From assembly GCA_002361735.1 (NCBI GenBank), contig DETS01000105.1:1-51832 (forward strand): a stretch of DNA of 51,832 nt. The letters run 5' to 3'. Source of the stretch: Lachnospiraceae bacterium UBA3282. Its GTDB lineage: Bacteria; Bacillota; Clostridia; Lachnospirales; Lachnospiraceae. Below the pieces are notes generated by a model. It was not told where the DNA came from. It saw nothing but the letters and a program-made list of their open reading frames with translations, and made no database searches. Shown here piece by piece: positions 1-8,083 of this stretch; position 1 is the first letter of the stretch, and each line of letters starts with the position of its first letter. The translations under genes were made by a program, and so were the position numbers.

Positions 1-2
1 TG

Positions 3-1178
3 GTGGAGATGGACGGGGATGAGATGACGAGAATCCTCTGGCGGATGATCAAGGACGAGTTACTGCTTCCTTACATTGACTTAAAGACAGAGTATTATGA
101 TTTGGGACTGGAGCACCGTAATGAGACCGACGATCGGGTGACGATCGATTCAGCGGAGGCAACGAAAAAGTACGGTGTAGCGGTCAAATGTGCCACCATC
201 ACGCCCAATGCGGCAAGAATGACGGAGTATCACCTGAAAGAGATGTGGAAAAGCCCCAACGGCACCATCCGCGCCGCGCTTGACGGCACGGTCTTTCGTG
301 CGCCCATTGTTGTGAAGGGAATCGAGCCCTGCGTGAAAAATTGGGAAAAGCCGATCACCTTAGCCAGACATGCTTATGGGGATGTTTATAAGAATGCAGA
401 GATCAAAGTACCGGGAGCCGGAAAGGCGGAACTGGTGTTCACCGGTACGGACGGCACCGAGATCAGAGAGACCATCCATACATTTGCGGGCCCCGGCATT
501 TTACAGGGGATTCACAATACGGACAAGTCTATCTCAAGCTTCGCGAAAGCCTGCTTTAACTATGCGCTGGACACAAAGCAGGATCTCTGGTTTGCGACGA
601 AGGATACGATCTCCAAAAAGTATGACCACAATTTCAAAGATATCTTTCAGGAGATTTTCGATGCGGAGTACAAGGAGAAGTTTGAAAAAGCCGGCATCGA
701 GTATTTCTACACGCTGATCGATGATGCGGTGGCACGCGTGATGAAGGCAAAGGGCGGCTTTATCTGGGCGTGTAAAAATTATGACGGCGATGTGATGAGC
801 GATATGGTTTCGTCCGCCTTCGGCTCGCTGGCGATGATGACTTCCGTTTTGGTTTCGCCCGACGGGGTTTACGAATACGAGGCGGCGCACGGTACGGTGC
901 AGAGACATTATTATAAGCATCTGGCAGGAGAGGAGACCTCCACAAACTCCGTCGCTACCATTTTTGCGTGGACGGGCGCTCTCAGAAAGCGCGGTGAGCT
1001 GGATGGGAACAAGGAATTGATGGCATTCGCCGATAAACTGGAGAAGGCAACGATTCAGACCATCGAAGCGGGTAAGATGACGAAGGATCTGGCGTTGATC
1101 ACTTCTTTGAAGGATGTCACGGTACTCAACAGTGAGAACTTTATTAAAGAAATTCGGAAAACGCTGGAGGCGCTATAG
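3..1178 (+). CDS. icd: NADP-dependent isocitrate dehydrogenase, 5' end cut by window edge
   Basis: Oxidative decarboxylation of isocitrate to 2-oxoglutarate with NADP, a cytosolic step that supplies 2-oxoglutarate for glutamate and makes NADPH. The visible protein opens with VEMDGDEMTR, which in the dimeric eukaryote-like IDH family is normally preceded by about ten residues, so the true start lies just off the window and the GTG at position 3 is an internal valine. Family motifs follow: the IGVAVK-like stretch (here YGVAVKCATITP), the substrate loop SPNGTIR, and the metal/NADP region CKNYDGDVMSD with EYEAAHGTVQRHY and STNSVATIFAW. The C-terminus is complete. Its stop overlaps the stop of the convergent ABC-F gene by six bases. 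Confidence 0.95.
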   Translation: MEMDGDEMTRILWRMIKDELLLPYIDLKTEYYDLGLEHRNETDDRVTIDSAEATKKYGVAVKCATITPNAARMTEYHLKEMWKSPNGTIRAALDGTVFRAPIVVKGIEPCVKNWEKPITLARHAYGDVYKNAEIKVPGAGKAELVFTGTDGTEIRETIHTFAGPGILQGIHNTDKSISSFAKACFNYALDTKQDLWFATKDTISKKYDHNFKDIFQEIFDAEYKEKFEKAGIEYFYTLIDDAVARVMKAKGGFIWACKNYDGDVMSDMVSSAFGSLAMMTSVLVSPDGVYEYEAAHGTVQRHYYKHLAGEETSTNSVATIFAWTGALRKRGELDGNKELMAFADKLEKATIQTIEAGKMTKDLALITSLKDVTVLNSENFIKEIRKTLEAL

Positions 1179-1191
1179 GGACAGCGCCTCC
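1166..1191. terminator. Inverted repeat across the convergent gene ends
   Basis: GGAGGCGCT and AGCGCCTCC form a perfect 9-bp stem around an 8-base loop. The repeat covers the last codons and stop of icd (stop 1176-1178) and of the ABC-F gene on the other strand (stop 1173-1175). No long T run follows on either side, so a bidirectional, weak intrinsic terminator or an mRNA 3'-end hairpin is an inference from position and symmetry. Confidence 0.5.
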
Positions 1192-3122
1192 CACATCTCA
1201 TACAGACCGGCAAGCTTGGCTTCATTTTCCACTTTTTCGCTGTTTAATTCCTGTAGCTTAACGATGTCGGTACAGATTTCAGGAGACGCCATCAGCGCGT
1301 CGATCTCCGTGTTTCGCGTCTCCAGCGTCTCGATCTGCTCCTCGCATTTTTTTAGCTCATTTTCGCGTTTGCGTCTTGCCGCCTGTTCTTCTTTTTTTGC
1401 CTTCCAGTCCTGTTTTGCGTCGGAACCGCTGCCCGTGGAAGCGGCAGTATCCTTTCCTGCGGGGCTGACAGTTTCGGATTGAGAAGCGGCAAGTGCCTCG
1501 TCGATTTTGGCAAGCTGTTCTTCTTTCTTTTCCAGATAGTAATCATAGTTTCCCAGATAATTTGTCAGCATACAGCGGTTTAAGTCGAGGATGCGGTGCG
1601 CGGTCCTGTTGATGAAGTAACGGTCGTGGGAGACATAAAGTACTGTCCCGGTGTAGGCATTGAGCGCGTCCTCCAGGATTTCCTTAGACTGGATATCCAA
1701 GTGGTTTGTCGGCTCGTCCAAAATCAGAAAGTTTGCCTCGGAGAGCATGAGTTTTGCAAGAGATACTCTGCCGCGCTCGCCGCCGCTTAAGGTTTTGATG
1801 GGCTGGAAGACCTCATCCCCGGTAAAGAGGAAGGCAGCCAGTGTATTTCTGATCTCCGTATTGTTTAAGGACGGGTAATCGTCTGAAATTTCTTCAAATA
1901 ACGTCTTTTCCGGATGCAGGACATGGTGCTCCTGATCGTAGTAGCCGATCTGTACATTGGTTCCCAGACGGATACTGCCTGCGTCTGCGGGAAGCAGCTC
2001 ATTGATGATCTTTAAGATCGTGGTCTTGCCCGTGCCGTTGTCGCCGATGATGGCAACATGTTCTCCTTTTTTCAGGGAAAAGGAGAGGTCGGTAAAGAGA
2101 GTGAGGGGACCGAAGGCTTTCGCCAGGCCTTCCGCCTGCAGTACGTCGTTGCCGCTTTCCCTTCTGGGCGTAAGGGTCAGGTGCATATCGGCACGAACCT
2201 CTGTGGGTTTGTCGATCACTTCGATCTTATCGAGCATTTTTTCCCTGCTTTCCGCGCGTTTAATGGATTTTTCGCGGTTGAAAGACTTTAGTTTTTCAAT
2301 CACGGCCTCCTGATGTTTGATCTCCATCTGCTGTTTTAAGTAGGCGTTTAAGGCAGCCGTGCGCTGGATTTCTTTTGCGGCGGCGTAAGCGGTGTAGTTG
2401 CCGGAAAAAACGCTCGCCTTGGTATTGTCGATCTCAATCACCTTATTGGCGATGCGGTCGAGGAAAAAGCGGTCGTGGGAGACGATGATCACGGCGCCCC
2501 GATAGTTCAAAAGATAGGTTTCCAGCCAGGTGATGGAAGAAAGATCCAGATGGTTGGTGGGCTCGTCCAAAATAATGAGATCCGGTTTGAGTAAGAGCAG
2601 TTTTCCCAGTGCCACGCGGGTCTTTTGACCGCCGGAGAGGGTGGAGACAGACTTGGAAAACTCATCCTCCGTAAATCCGAGCCCCTTTAAGACGCCTGTC
2701 AGTTCACTTTGATACGCGTAACCGTTTGCTTGTTCATATTGATGCGTTAAGGAAGCATAGTTTTCCATCAGTTTTTCAAGGTGATCTCCCTGAGCAGTCT
2801 TCATTTGCAGTTCCATGGTGTGCATCTGCTGCTCCATGGTGAGGATTTCCTGTTTTACGGACAAAAGCTCCTGATAGATGGTGTTTTCTCCGGAGACTGC
2901 TTCCTGCTGGGAAAGATAGCCCACGGTCTTGTCTTTGGCAAAGGTCACAAGCCCTTCGTCTGCGGAAAGTTCCCCCATAATGATTTTAAGCAGCGTCGTT
3001 TTGCCGGCGCCGTTGATACCGACGATGGCAGCCTTATCGTGATCTTCGATATGAAAGGATACGTTTTTCAGGACCGGATTTTCCTGAAAAGATTTATGAA
3101 TATTGTTAACTGATAAGATCAT
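1173..3122 (-). CDS. ABC-F family ATPase (Uup/YdiF-like)
   Basis: Soluble ABC protein with two nucleotide-binding domains and no membrane segment, the layout of ABC-F translation factors that bind the ribosomal E site and relieve stalling or protect from antibiotics. Visible parts: first Walker A GINGAGKTTLL (residues 35-45), signature LSGGQKTRVALGKLL, Walker B LIILDEPTNHLD, a charged helical linker between the domains, second Walker A GDNGTGKTTIL, second signature LSGGERGRVSLAKLML, LILDEPTNHLD, and a Lys/Glu-rich coiled-coil tail. The start at 3122 is chosen because GGAGG sits seven bases upstream and the protein then opens MILSVNNIHKSF, typical for the family; an upstream in-frame start at 3194 would add 24 unlikely residues. 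Length is 649 aa. Whether it is housekeeping or antibiotic-protective cannot be told from sequence alone. Confidence 0.93.
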   Translation of the reverse strand: MILSVNNIHKSFQENPVLKNVSFHIEDHDKAAIVGINGAGKTTLLKIIMGELSADEGLVTFAKDKTVGYLSQQEAVSGENTIYQELLSVKQEILTMEQQMHTMELQMKTAQGDHLEKLMENYASLTHQYEQANGYAYQSELTGVLKGLGFTEDEFSKSVSTLSGGQKTRVALGKLLLLKPDLIILDEPTNHLDLSSITWLETYLLNYRGAVIIVSHDRFFLDRIANKVIEIDNTKASVFSGNYTAYAAAKEIQRTAALNAYLKQQMEIKHQEAVIEKLKSFNREKSIKRAESREKMLDKIEVIDKPTEVRADMHLTLTPRRESGNDVLQAEGLAKAFGPLTLFTDLSFSLKKGEHVAIIGDNGTGKTTILKIINELLPADAGSIRLGTNVQIGYYDQEHHVLHPEKTLFEEISDDYPSLNNTEIRNTLAAFLFTGDEVFQPIKTLSGGERGRVSLAKLMLSEANFLILDEPTNHLDIQSKEILEDALNAYTGTVLYVSHDRYFINRTAHRILDLNRCMLTNYLGNYDYYLEKKEEQLAKIDEALAASQSETVSPAGKDTAASTGSGSDAKQDWKAKKEEQAARRKRENELKKCEEQIETLETRNTEIDALMASPEICTDIVKLQELNSEKVENEAKLAGLYEMWEALSL

Positions 3123-3165
3123 GGTTTCCTCCGTGCCGGAACAATTTACGGCATTCTTCCCTATA

Positions 3166-3194
3166 AGTTTACAGAGGAAGGGCGGCTGTGTCAA
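3166..3194 (-). promoter_or_regulatory. Promoter for the ABC-F gene
   Basis: On the minus strand TTGACA (3194-3189), a 17-base spacer and TAAACT (3171-3166) form a near-consensus sigma-A promoter about 45 bases ahead of the start codon. Its -35 box is one arm of the palindrome TGTCAAT-TC-ATTGACA (3189-3204), whose other arm is the -35 box of the promoter on the plus strand. Confidence 0.75.
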
Positions 3195-3198
3195 TTCA

Positions 3199-3227
3199 TT
3201 GACAAGAATTTCACGAGGTTGTAAACT
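3199..3227 (+). promoter_or_regulatory. Promoter for the coiled-coil protein gene
   Basis: TTGACA (3199-3204), 17-base spacer, TAAACT (3222-3227). Both hexamers and the spacer length are the same as in the opposing minus-strand promoter. The two -35 boxes are only four bases apart, so two RNA polymerases could hardly bind at once. Confidence 0.75.
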
Positions 3228-3283
3228 AAATACAGCTTTTGTAATATGGATGTCAGCGTGAAAGAATAAAGTGAGGTAGCGGT

Positions 3284-4009
3284 ATGGCCAGGGCGGATGA
3301 TAAATTTAAGCCGGCGCTTGTCGGGAAAAAGATCCCGATTTTGACGTTGGATAACAAGTGGCACAGGCTTTTTACCCAGTCAGAGTTTACGCCGGAGTTG
3401 AAGGGACTGGAAAAAAACTTAAATGATCTGTTAAAGAGACAGGCGAAGCTCACCACGGAAACGAAGGAGTTAAAAAAGCTCAAGAAAAAATTGATGGACG
3501 ATGTGGTACTCCTCGCGGATGCCATGGGGGAGCATCCGACCAAGAAACAGGACAAGGAGATGTCCGAGCATAAACGTCTGATCGAGGAGTGCAATGAAAA
3601 GATGGATGCCTACGAGGAGGAGATGGTGGAGCTGCCAAGACAAATCAATCAGCTCAATAACCGGCTCATGCTCATCACCATGGATATCTGTTACCGAAAG
3701 CTGAGACAGAGTACGGAGGAACTTTCCGAAATAGACGAGTGGATCAGCGGCATTCGCAGGGAACTGAAAAAAAAGGTGGTCCGCAAGAAAGAAAAAGAGG
3801 CCGTGATTGCCAGACTTTACGCCTATATGCACGATATTTTCGGAGCGGAGGTGATCGAGCTTTTCGATATGGAGTACGATCCCGAACAGAAATATGCAAA
3901 GAAAGAAGAAAGCGGGAAGACATCGCAGGCGGAAAATAGCAACGCGTCAGAAAATGATTCGTCGGCTGAGGAAAACAATGAAAATGGGGACGGGACAAGC
4001 AAGGAATAA
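3284..4009 (+). CDS. Conserved hypothetical coiled-coil protein
   Basis: I do not recognise a characterised family. The 241-residue product has a short globular-looking N-terminus (GKKIPILTLDNKWHRLF), then long heptad-rich helices full of Lys and Glu (about residues 45-190), and a low-complexity Ser/Glu/Asn tail from about residue 205. There is no signal peptide or membrane segment, so it is probably cytosolic. The central CYRKLRQSTEELSEIDEWI stretch is the part most likely to be conserved. The ATG at 3284 follows GTGAGG and lies about 55 bases after a strong promoter. A terminator follows, so it is transcribed alone. Nothing in the sequence reveals its role. Confidence 0.75.
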   Translation: MARADDKFKPALVGKKIPILTLDNKWHRLFTQSEFTPELKGLEKNLNDLLKRQAKLTTETKELKKLKKKLMDDVVLLADAMGEHPTKKQDKEMSEHKRLIEECNEKMDAYEEEMVELPRQINQLNNRLMLITMDICYRKLRQSTEELSEIDEWISGIRRELKKKVVRKKEKEAVIARLYAYMHDIFGAEVIELFDMEYDPEQKYAKKEESGKTSQAENSNASENDSSAEENNENGDGTSKE

Positions 4010-4014
4010 AAGAG

Positions 4015-4044
4015 ACGCCGAAGTCGCAGGATTTTGGCGTTTTT
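4015..4044 (+). terminator. Rho-independent terminator
   Basis: ACGCCGAA pairs with TTTGGCGT (one G-U pair), with a ten-base loop and a run of five T at the end of the stem, just after the stop of the coiled-coil gene. Confidence 0.7.
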
Positions 4045-4101
4045 GACGTCCTTTGTCAATGCGGCGGATTTTGAATATGATGAAGTAAGGGAGAAAAAGG
4101 A

Positions 4102-5271
4102 ATGCTGGAACAGTATCAAAGAGTGTATGCGGCGGTCGATCTCTCCGCGATTCTCTATAATATGGAGCGGATGCGTGAGCATATCGCGCCGGAAACGAAG
4201 ATGATGGGTGTGATCAAGACGGACGGCTACGGGCACGGCGCCATTCCCATCGGTAGGGAGCTGGAACAGCTGCCGTATGTGTTTGGCTTTGCCGTCGCCA
4301 CGGCGGAGGAAGCGTTTGCTCTGCGGCAGGCGGGGCTGAAGAAACCGATTTTGATCTTGGGTTATGCGTTTCCCTACGCCTATGAAGCGTTGATCTTGCA
4401 GGAGATTCGGCAGGCAGTATTTCGTGAGGATACGCTGAATGCGCTAAATATCTGTGCCGGGAGACTTGGCAGGAAGGCTAAGGTGCATATCAAGGTAGAC
4501 ACCGGTATGAGCCGTGTAGGGATCCGGCCGGACGGGGAGGGACTTTCTTTCCTGAAAAAAGCCTGCAGCCTGCCCCATATCGAGGTGGAAGGGATATTCA
4601 CCCACTTTGCCAGGGCAGACGAGCGGAATAAGATGTCGGCGAGGGCGCAGCTTTCCGCATTTTGTTCCTTTGTGGAGGAGGGTGAGAGATTGACTGGTTC
4701 AGTCATCCCGTTAAAGCACTGTTCCAACAGCGCGGGCATCCTGGAGCTGCCGGAGGCAAACCTGTCTCTGGTGCGGGCAGGCATTACCTTATACGGTCTT
4801 TCCCCTTCCGAGGAAGTGCCAAAGGAGATTTTGTCCCTGCGACCTGCGCTTGCCTTAAAAAGTCATCTGGTCTATGTAAAAGAAGTGGAGGCGGGAACGC
4901 CTGTAAGCTATGGCGGAACCTTTGTGACGGATCAAAAAACGCGGATCGCCACCGTGCCGGTGGGCTATGGAGACGGCTATCCCAGAAGCCTTTCGGGAAA
5001 AGGAGAGGTTTTGATCCGGGGCAGACGGGCACCCATTCTCGGAAGGGTCTGCATGGATCAGTTCATGGTGGATGTCTCGGCAATTCCGCAAGCTGCGGAG
5101 GGTGACGAGGTGACTTTGATCGGAAAGGATGGAGACGGGGAGATTACCATGGAGGAGCTGGGGGCAGTCTCAGGGCGATTCAACTATGAGCTTGCCTGCG
5201 ATCTGGGGAAACGGATCCCGCGGGTCTATTATAAGGAAAATGAGGTGTATACGACCGAAAAAGGCTGGTAA
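4102..5271 (+). CDS. alr: Alanine racemase
   Basis: PLP enzyme that interconverts L- and D-alanine for peptidoglycan synthesis. The PLP lysine is K39 in VIKTDGYGHG (the usual motif is VKADAYGHG). The C-terminal beta domain carries PVSYGGTF with the second catalytic tyrosine, TVPVGYGDGYPR, and GRVCMDQFMVD. The 389-residue length is normal. AAGGGAG eight bases before the ATG sets the start. It is followed after 71 bases by a MazF gene. The same alr-toxin neighbourhood (alr-ndoAI-ndoA) is known in Bacillus subtilis, which supports both calls. Confidence 0.96.
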   Translation: MLEQYQRVYAAVDLSAILYNMERMREHIAPETKMMGVIKTDGYGHGAIPIGRELEQLPYVFGFAVATAEEAFALRQAGLKKPILILGYAFPYAYEALILQEIRQAVFREDTLNALNICAGRLGRKAKVHIKVDTGMSRVGIRPDGEGLSFLKKACSLPHIEVEGIFTHFARADERNKMSARAQLSAFCSFVEEGERLTGSVIPLKHCSNSAGILELPEANLSLVRAGITLYGLSPSEEVPKEILSLRPALALKSHLVYVKEVEAGTPVSYGGTFVTDQKTRIATVPVGYGDGYPRSLSGKGEVLIRGRRAPILGRVCMDQFMVDVSAIPQAAEGDEVTLIGKDGDGEITMEELGAVSGRFNYELACDLGKRIPRVYYKENEVYTTEKGW

Positions 5272-5342
5272 TACTATTGCCAGAACAAAGCACTGCCGCC
5301 AGGCGGCGAAGGCTTAGTAAATGGCAAAGGAAGTGTTTGGAA

Positions 5343-5684
5343 ATGAGAAGAGGAGATATTTATTACGCGGATCTTCGTCCGGTCGTTGGCTCAGAGCAGG
5401 GCGGGGTGCGCCCCGTGCTCATCATACAAAACGATGTGGGAAATCGTCACAGCCCGACGGTGATCTGCGCGGCGATCACATCAAAGATGAACAAGGCGAA
5501 GCTCCCGACCCACATTGAACTGAGTGCGGGCAGATACGATATGGTGAAGGATTCCGTGATCCTGCTGGAACAGCTGCGCACAATCGATAAGCAGCGCCTG
5601 CGGGACAGAGTATGTCATTTGGATCCCGATATCATGCGTGCGGTGAACAGAGGACTGATGATCAGCCTGGAGCTTAGTACATAA
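5343..5684 (+). CDS. MazF/PemK-family endoribonuclease (NdoA-like), no adjacent antitoxin
   Basis: Sequence-specific mRNA interferase of the MazF family. The 113-residue protein is very close in pattern to B. subtilis NdoA: RRGDIYYADLRPVVGSEQGG, the catalytic Arg in GGVRPVLIIQND, the catalytic Thr in AAITSK, KLPTHIEL, and SVILLEQLRTIDKQRL. AAAGGAAG eight bases before the ATG at 5343 sets the start; a longer reading from 5277 adds an Arg-rich tail foreign to the family. A MazE antitoxin would normally sit between alr and mazF, but only 71 bases lie there and no reading frame in them looks like an antitoxin. The gene is probably co-transcribed with alr. Confidence 0.9.
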   Translation: MRRGDIYYADLRPVVGSEQGGVRPVLIIQNDVGNRHSPTVICAAITSKMNKAKLPTHIELSAGRYDMVKDSVILLEQLRTIDKQRLRDRVCHLDPDIMRAVNRGLMISLELST

Positions 5685-5699
5685 GATGAGACGGCGGAT

Positions 5700-5728
5700 T
5701 TGACACAGAGGATAAACCTTGTTATGAT
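5700..5728 (+). promoter_or_regulatory. Promoter for the CBS-domain membrane protein gene
   Basis: TTGACA, 17-base spacer (5706-5722) and TATGAT (5723-5728), about 95 bases ahead of the start codon at 5823. Confidence 0.7.
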
Positions 5729-5737
5729 GTTTGAGTA

Positions 5738-5778
5738 TCAGCAGAGTCGAAAGGGGCAGTATTCCGAGTCTCTGCTGA
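5738..5778 (+). other. Hairpin in the 5' leader
   Basis: TCAGCAGAG (5738-5746) pairs perfectly with CTCTGCTGA (5770-5778). A further short CGA/TCG pairing is possible inside. It begins about ten bases after the -10 box, so it lies near the 5' end of the transcript. No T run follows, so it is not a normal terminator; mRNA stabilisation or a protein site are possible readings. Confidence 0.5.
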
Positions 5779-5822
5779 CATAGCGACAAAGAATAAAGGA
5801 GCAAAAGGAGAAAACAAAAAAT

Positions 5823-7304
5823 ATGGACGACGGAGGTTCGGGCAGTAGCAGCATCCTGTGGTTTGTTATCATGCTGGCGCTTGAGATGATTTTTTACGGT
5901 TTCAGTGCTGCCATGCAGAATCACAGGAGTGTAGAAAAAGAGGAAAGTAATACAGGAGGGGAGGACTCCCGGGAGGAGAGCGGAAAGCAGAATAAGAAAC
6001 AGGTCAGACTTTCCTATATGATGGAGCATCATGCAGCCTATGCAACGGCGACACAGCTAGGGGTAGTGACGATCAATCTTTTGCTGGGCGCATTCATCCT
6101 GTATCGGCTGAGCGGATATGTTTCTATTCTGGCATACTATTACATCGGCCCGCGCTCAGAAATGCAGCTGAAAGCAATTGTGTTGATAGTGCCTGTTTTG
6201 GTGACGGTTTTCCTTCTTTACATAATCATGACCGTTGGCGTTATGGTACCGAAAAAGGCGGCGGCAAAATATCCGGAGCGCTGGATTTATGCTTTGATCA
6301 ATCCCTTTTACTACTATGTGAAGATCGTGTCTCCTTTCAGCAGCCTGATCGCGGCATCTTCGAGGGGAATTTTGTATTTGCTCGGCGTGCGGAATGCGGA
6401 CGATAAGGAAGATGTGACGGAGGAGGAAATCCTCTCCATGGTGAGTGTCGGGCATGAGCAGGGCATCCTGCATGCAAATGAGGCGGAAATGATCACGAAT
6501 ATCTTCGAATACGGAGATAAGGAAGCGCGGGATATCATGATAAACCGCAATAATCTGATCGCCATAGACTGCACCATGACGCTGCAGGAGGCGGCGGCCT
6601 TTATCGTCGATGCTCACAATAGCCGGTTCCCGGTCTACGATGAGACGATAGATCATATTATCGGTATCCTGCATCTAAAGGATGTGATGCGGATGCAGAT
6701 GAATGAGAAAATGCGCACCCGTCCTATCGGTAAGATTAAGGGACTTTTGCGCGAACCCCTTTTTATCACGGAAAACCGCAAGATTAACGATCTCTTTCAG
6801 GTGATGCAGAAAGAAAAGATTCAGATGGTCATCGTCATTGACGAGTACGGTCAGACGGCGGGACTTGTCGCATTGGAGGATATCCTGGAGGAAATCGTCG
6901 GCAATATTCAGGACGAGTATGACGAGGATGCCACTTATATCAGGGAGAGCGGAACGGATCACTATGTGATCGAGGGTATGATGCCTCTGGAGGAATTGGA
7001 AGAGAAACTCCGGATTACTTTTGAGGATGAGCCTTTTGACACGGTGAACGGTTTTGTGATTTCCAGACTCGAACATATCCCTGAGGAAGGAGAGGATTTT
7101 GAGTTTTCTTACGGAGGCTATCTCTTCCGTATCCTGGAAGTGAAGGACCGCATGATTCGCAGCGTGTCGGCAGTGCGCGAAAAGCAGACTGAAGAAGGAG
7201 ATACTGCCTCGGATGAGGAGGGGGAAAAAAGCAGTGAACAGAAGTCTGCGGACGGGAAAGCGTCGGTGGAAAACGAGGAAGCAGGAAAGACCAAAAAGAG
7301 ATAG
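5823..7304 (+). CDS. CNNM/CorC-type membrane protein with CBS pair (HlyC/CorC family)
   Basis: Members of this family are membrane proteins linked to divalent-cation (Mg/Co) efflux or resistance and are often mislabelled hemolysins. Seen here: an N-terminal membrane helix (about 10-30), a charged loop, three more hydrophobic stretches (about 75-180) forming the DUF21/CNNM transmembrane domain, then EEEILSMVSVGHEQGIL, the CBS pair (about 215-345; NSRFPVYDETIDHIIGILHLKDV and MVIVIDEYGQTAGLVALEDILEEIVGNIQDEYD), and the CorC_HlyC C-terminal domain (YVIEGMMPLEELEE..., DTVNGFVISRLE). The tail from about 460 is charged and low complexity. AAGGAG upstream supports the start. Confidence 0.92.
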   Translation: MDDGGSGSSSILWFVIMLALEMIFYGFSAAMQNHRSVEKEESNTGGEDSREESGKQNKKQVRLSYMMEHHAAYATATQLGVVTINLLLGAFILYRLSGYVSILAYYYIGPRSEMQLKAIVLIVPVLVTVFLLYIIMTVGVMVPKKAAAKYPERWIYALINPFYYYVKIVSPFSSLIAASSRGILYLLGVRNADDKEDVTEEEILSMVSVGHEQGILHANEAEMITNIFEYGDKEARDIMINRNNLIAIDCTMTLQEAAAFIVDAHNSRFPVYDETIDHIIGILHLKDVMRMQMNEKMRTRPIGKIKGLLREPLFITENRKINDLFQVMQKEKIQMVIVIDEYGQTAGLVALEDILEEIVGNIQDEYDEDATYIRESGTDHYVIEGMMPLEELEEKLRITFEDEPFDTVNGFVISRLEHIPEEGEDFEFSYGGYLFRILEVKDRMIRSVSAVREKQTEEGDTASDEEGEKSSEQKSADGKASVENEEAGKTKKR

Positions 7305-7345
7305 AACTGAGAAATGGGATGGAACAGAAGAAAGGATGAGAGAAC

Positions 7346-8074
7346 ATGTCAGGACATTCAAAATTTGCAAACATCAAGCATAAGAAAGAGAAAAATGATG
7401 CGGCTAAGGGTAAGATCTTTACCATCATCGGCAGAGAGATCGCCGTGGCGGTGAAGGAGGGCGGCCCCGATCCGGCGAATAATTTTAAGCTGGCGCAGGT
7501 CATTGCCAAGGCGAAAGCCAACAATATGCCCAACGACACCATCGAACGCGGCATCAAAAAGGCGGCCGGCGAAGGCGGAAACGTGGATTATAAGTATGTC
7601 ACCTACGAGGGATACGGGCCAAACGGCGTGGCGATCATCGTGGACGCGCTGACGGATAATACCAATCGGACAGCCGCTAATGTGAGAAGCGCCTTTACCA
7701 AGGGAAACGGCAGTATCGGCACACAGGGCTGTGTCTCCTTTATGTTTGATAAAAAAGGTCTGATCATTGTCGATAAAGAAGAATGCGATATGGAAGCGGA
7801 CGATCTGATGATGACTGCATTGGATGCCGGTGCGGAGGACTTTTCAGAGGAGGAGGACAGCTTCGAGATCTACACCGATCCCGATCAGTGGAGCGAGGTG
7901 GACGCAGCTTTGAAGGAGGCTGGCATTACGCCGGTTTCTTCTGAGGTGACGATGATTCCCCAGAACTGGGTGGAATTGACGGATGAGGGCGCCATCAAGA
8001 ACCTGCAGAGGACGCTGGATCTTTTGGAGGATGACGACGACGTGCAGGCGGTATACCACAATTGGGACGAATAA
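7346..8074 (+). CDS. yebC: YebC/PmpR (TACO1) family protein
   Basis: The 242-residue protein opens MSGHSKFANIKHKKEKNDAAKGK, the hallmark of the family, and keeps NMPNDTIERGIKKAAGE and YEGYGPNGVAIIVDALTDN. Family members were long annotated as transcriptional regulators; the mitochondrial homologue TACO1 and later bacterial work point to a role in translation at proline-rich stretches. It is cytosolic. The start at 7346 is preceded by AAAGGATGAGAG. It lies 41 bases after the CBS protein gene and ten bases before metY, so probably in the same transcript. Confidence 0.95.
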   Translation: MSGHSKFANIKHKKEKNDAAKGKIFTIIGREIAVAVKEGGPDPANNFKLAQVIAKAKANNMPNDTIERGIKKAAGEGGNVDYKYVTYEGYGPNGVAIIVDALTDNTNRTAANVRSAFTKGNGSIGTQGCVSFMFDKKGLIIVDKEECDMEADDLMMTALDAGAEDFSEEEDSFEIYTDPDQWSEVDAALKEAGITPVSSEVTMIPQNWVELTDEGAIKNLQRTLDLLEDDDDVQAVYHNWDE

Positions 8075-8083
8075 GGGAGAGAA

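Noticed and set aside
534..920. Long antisense frames opposite icd and many other genes
   Set aside because: They have no binding sites, no recognisable proteins and rare-residue composition. They mirror the codon pattern of the real gene.
5277..5342. Extended MazF start or a small antitoxin in the alr-mazF gap
   Set aside because: The extra residues are an Arg-rich tail not seen in the family, and no frame in the 71 bases resembles a MazE-type antitoxin.
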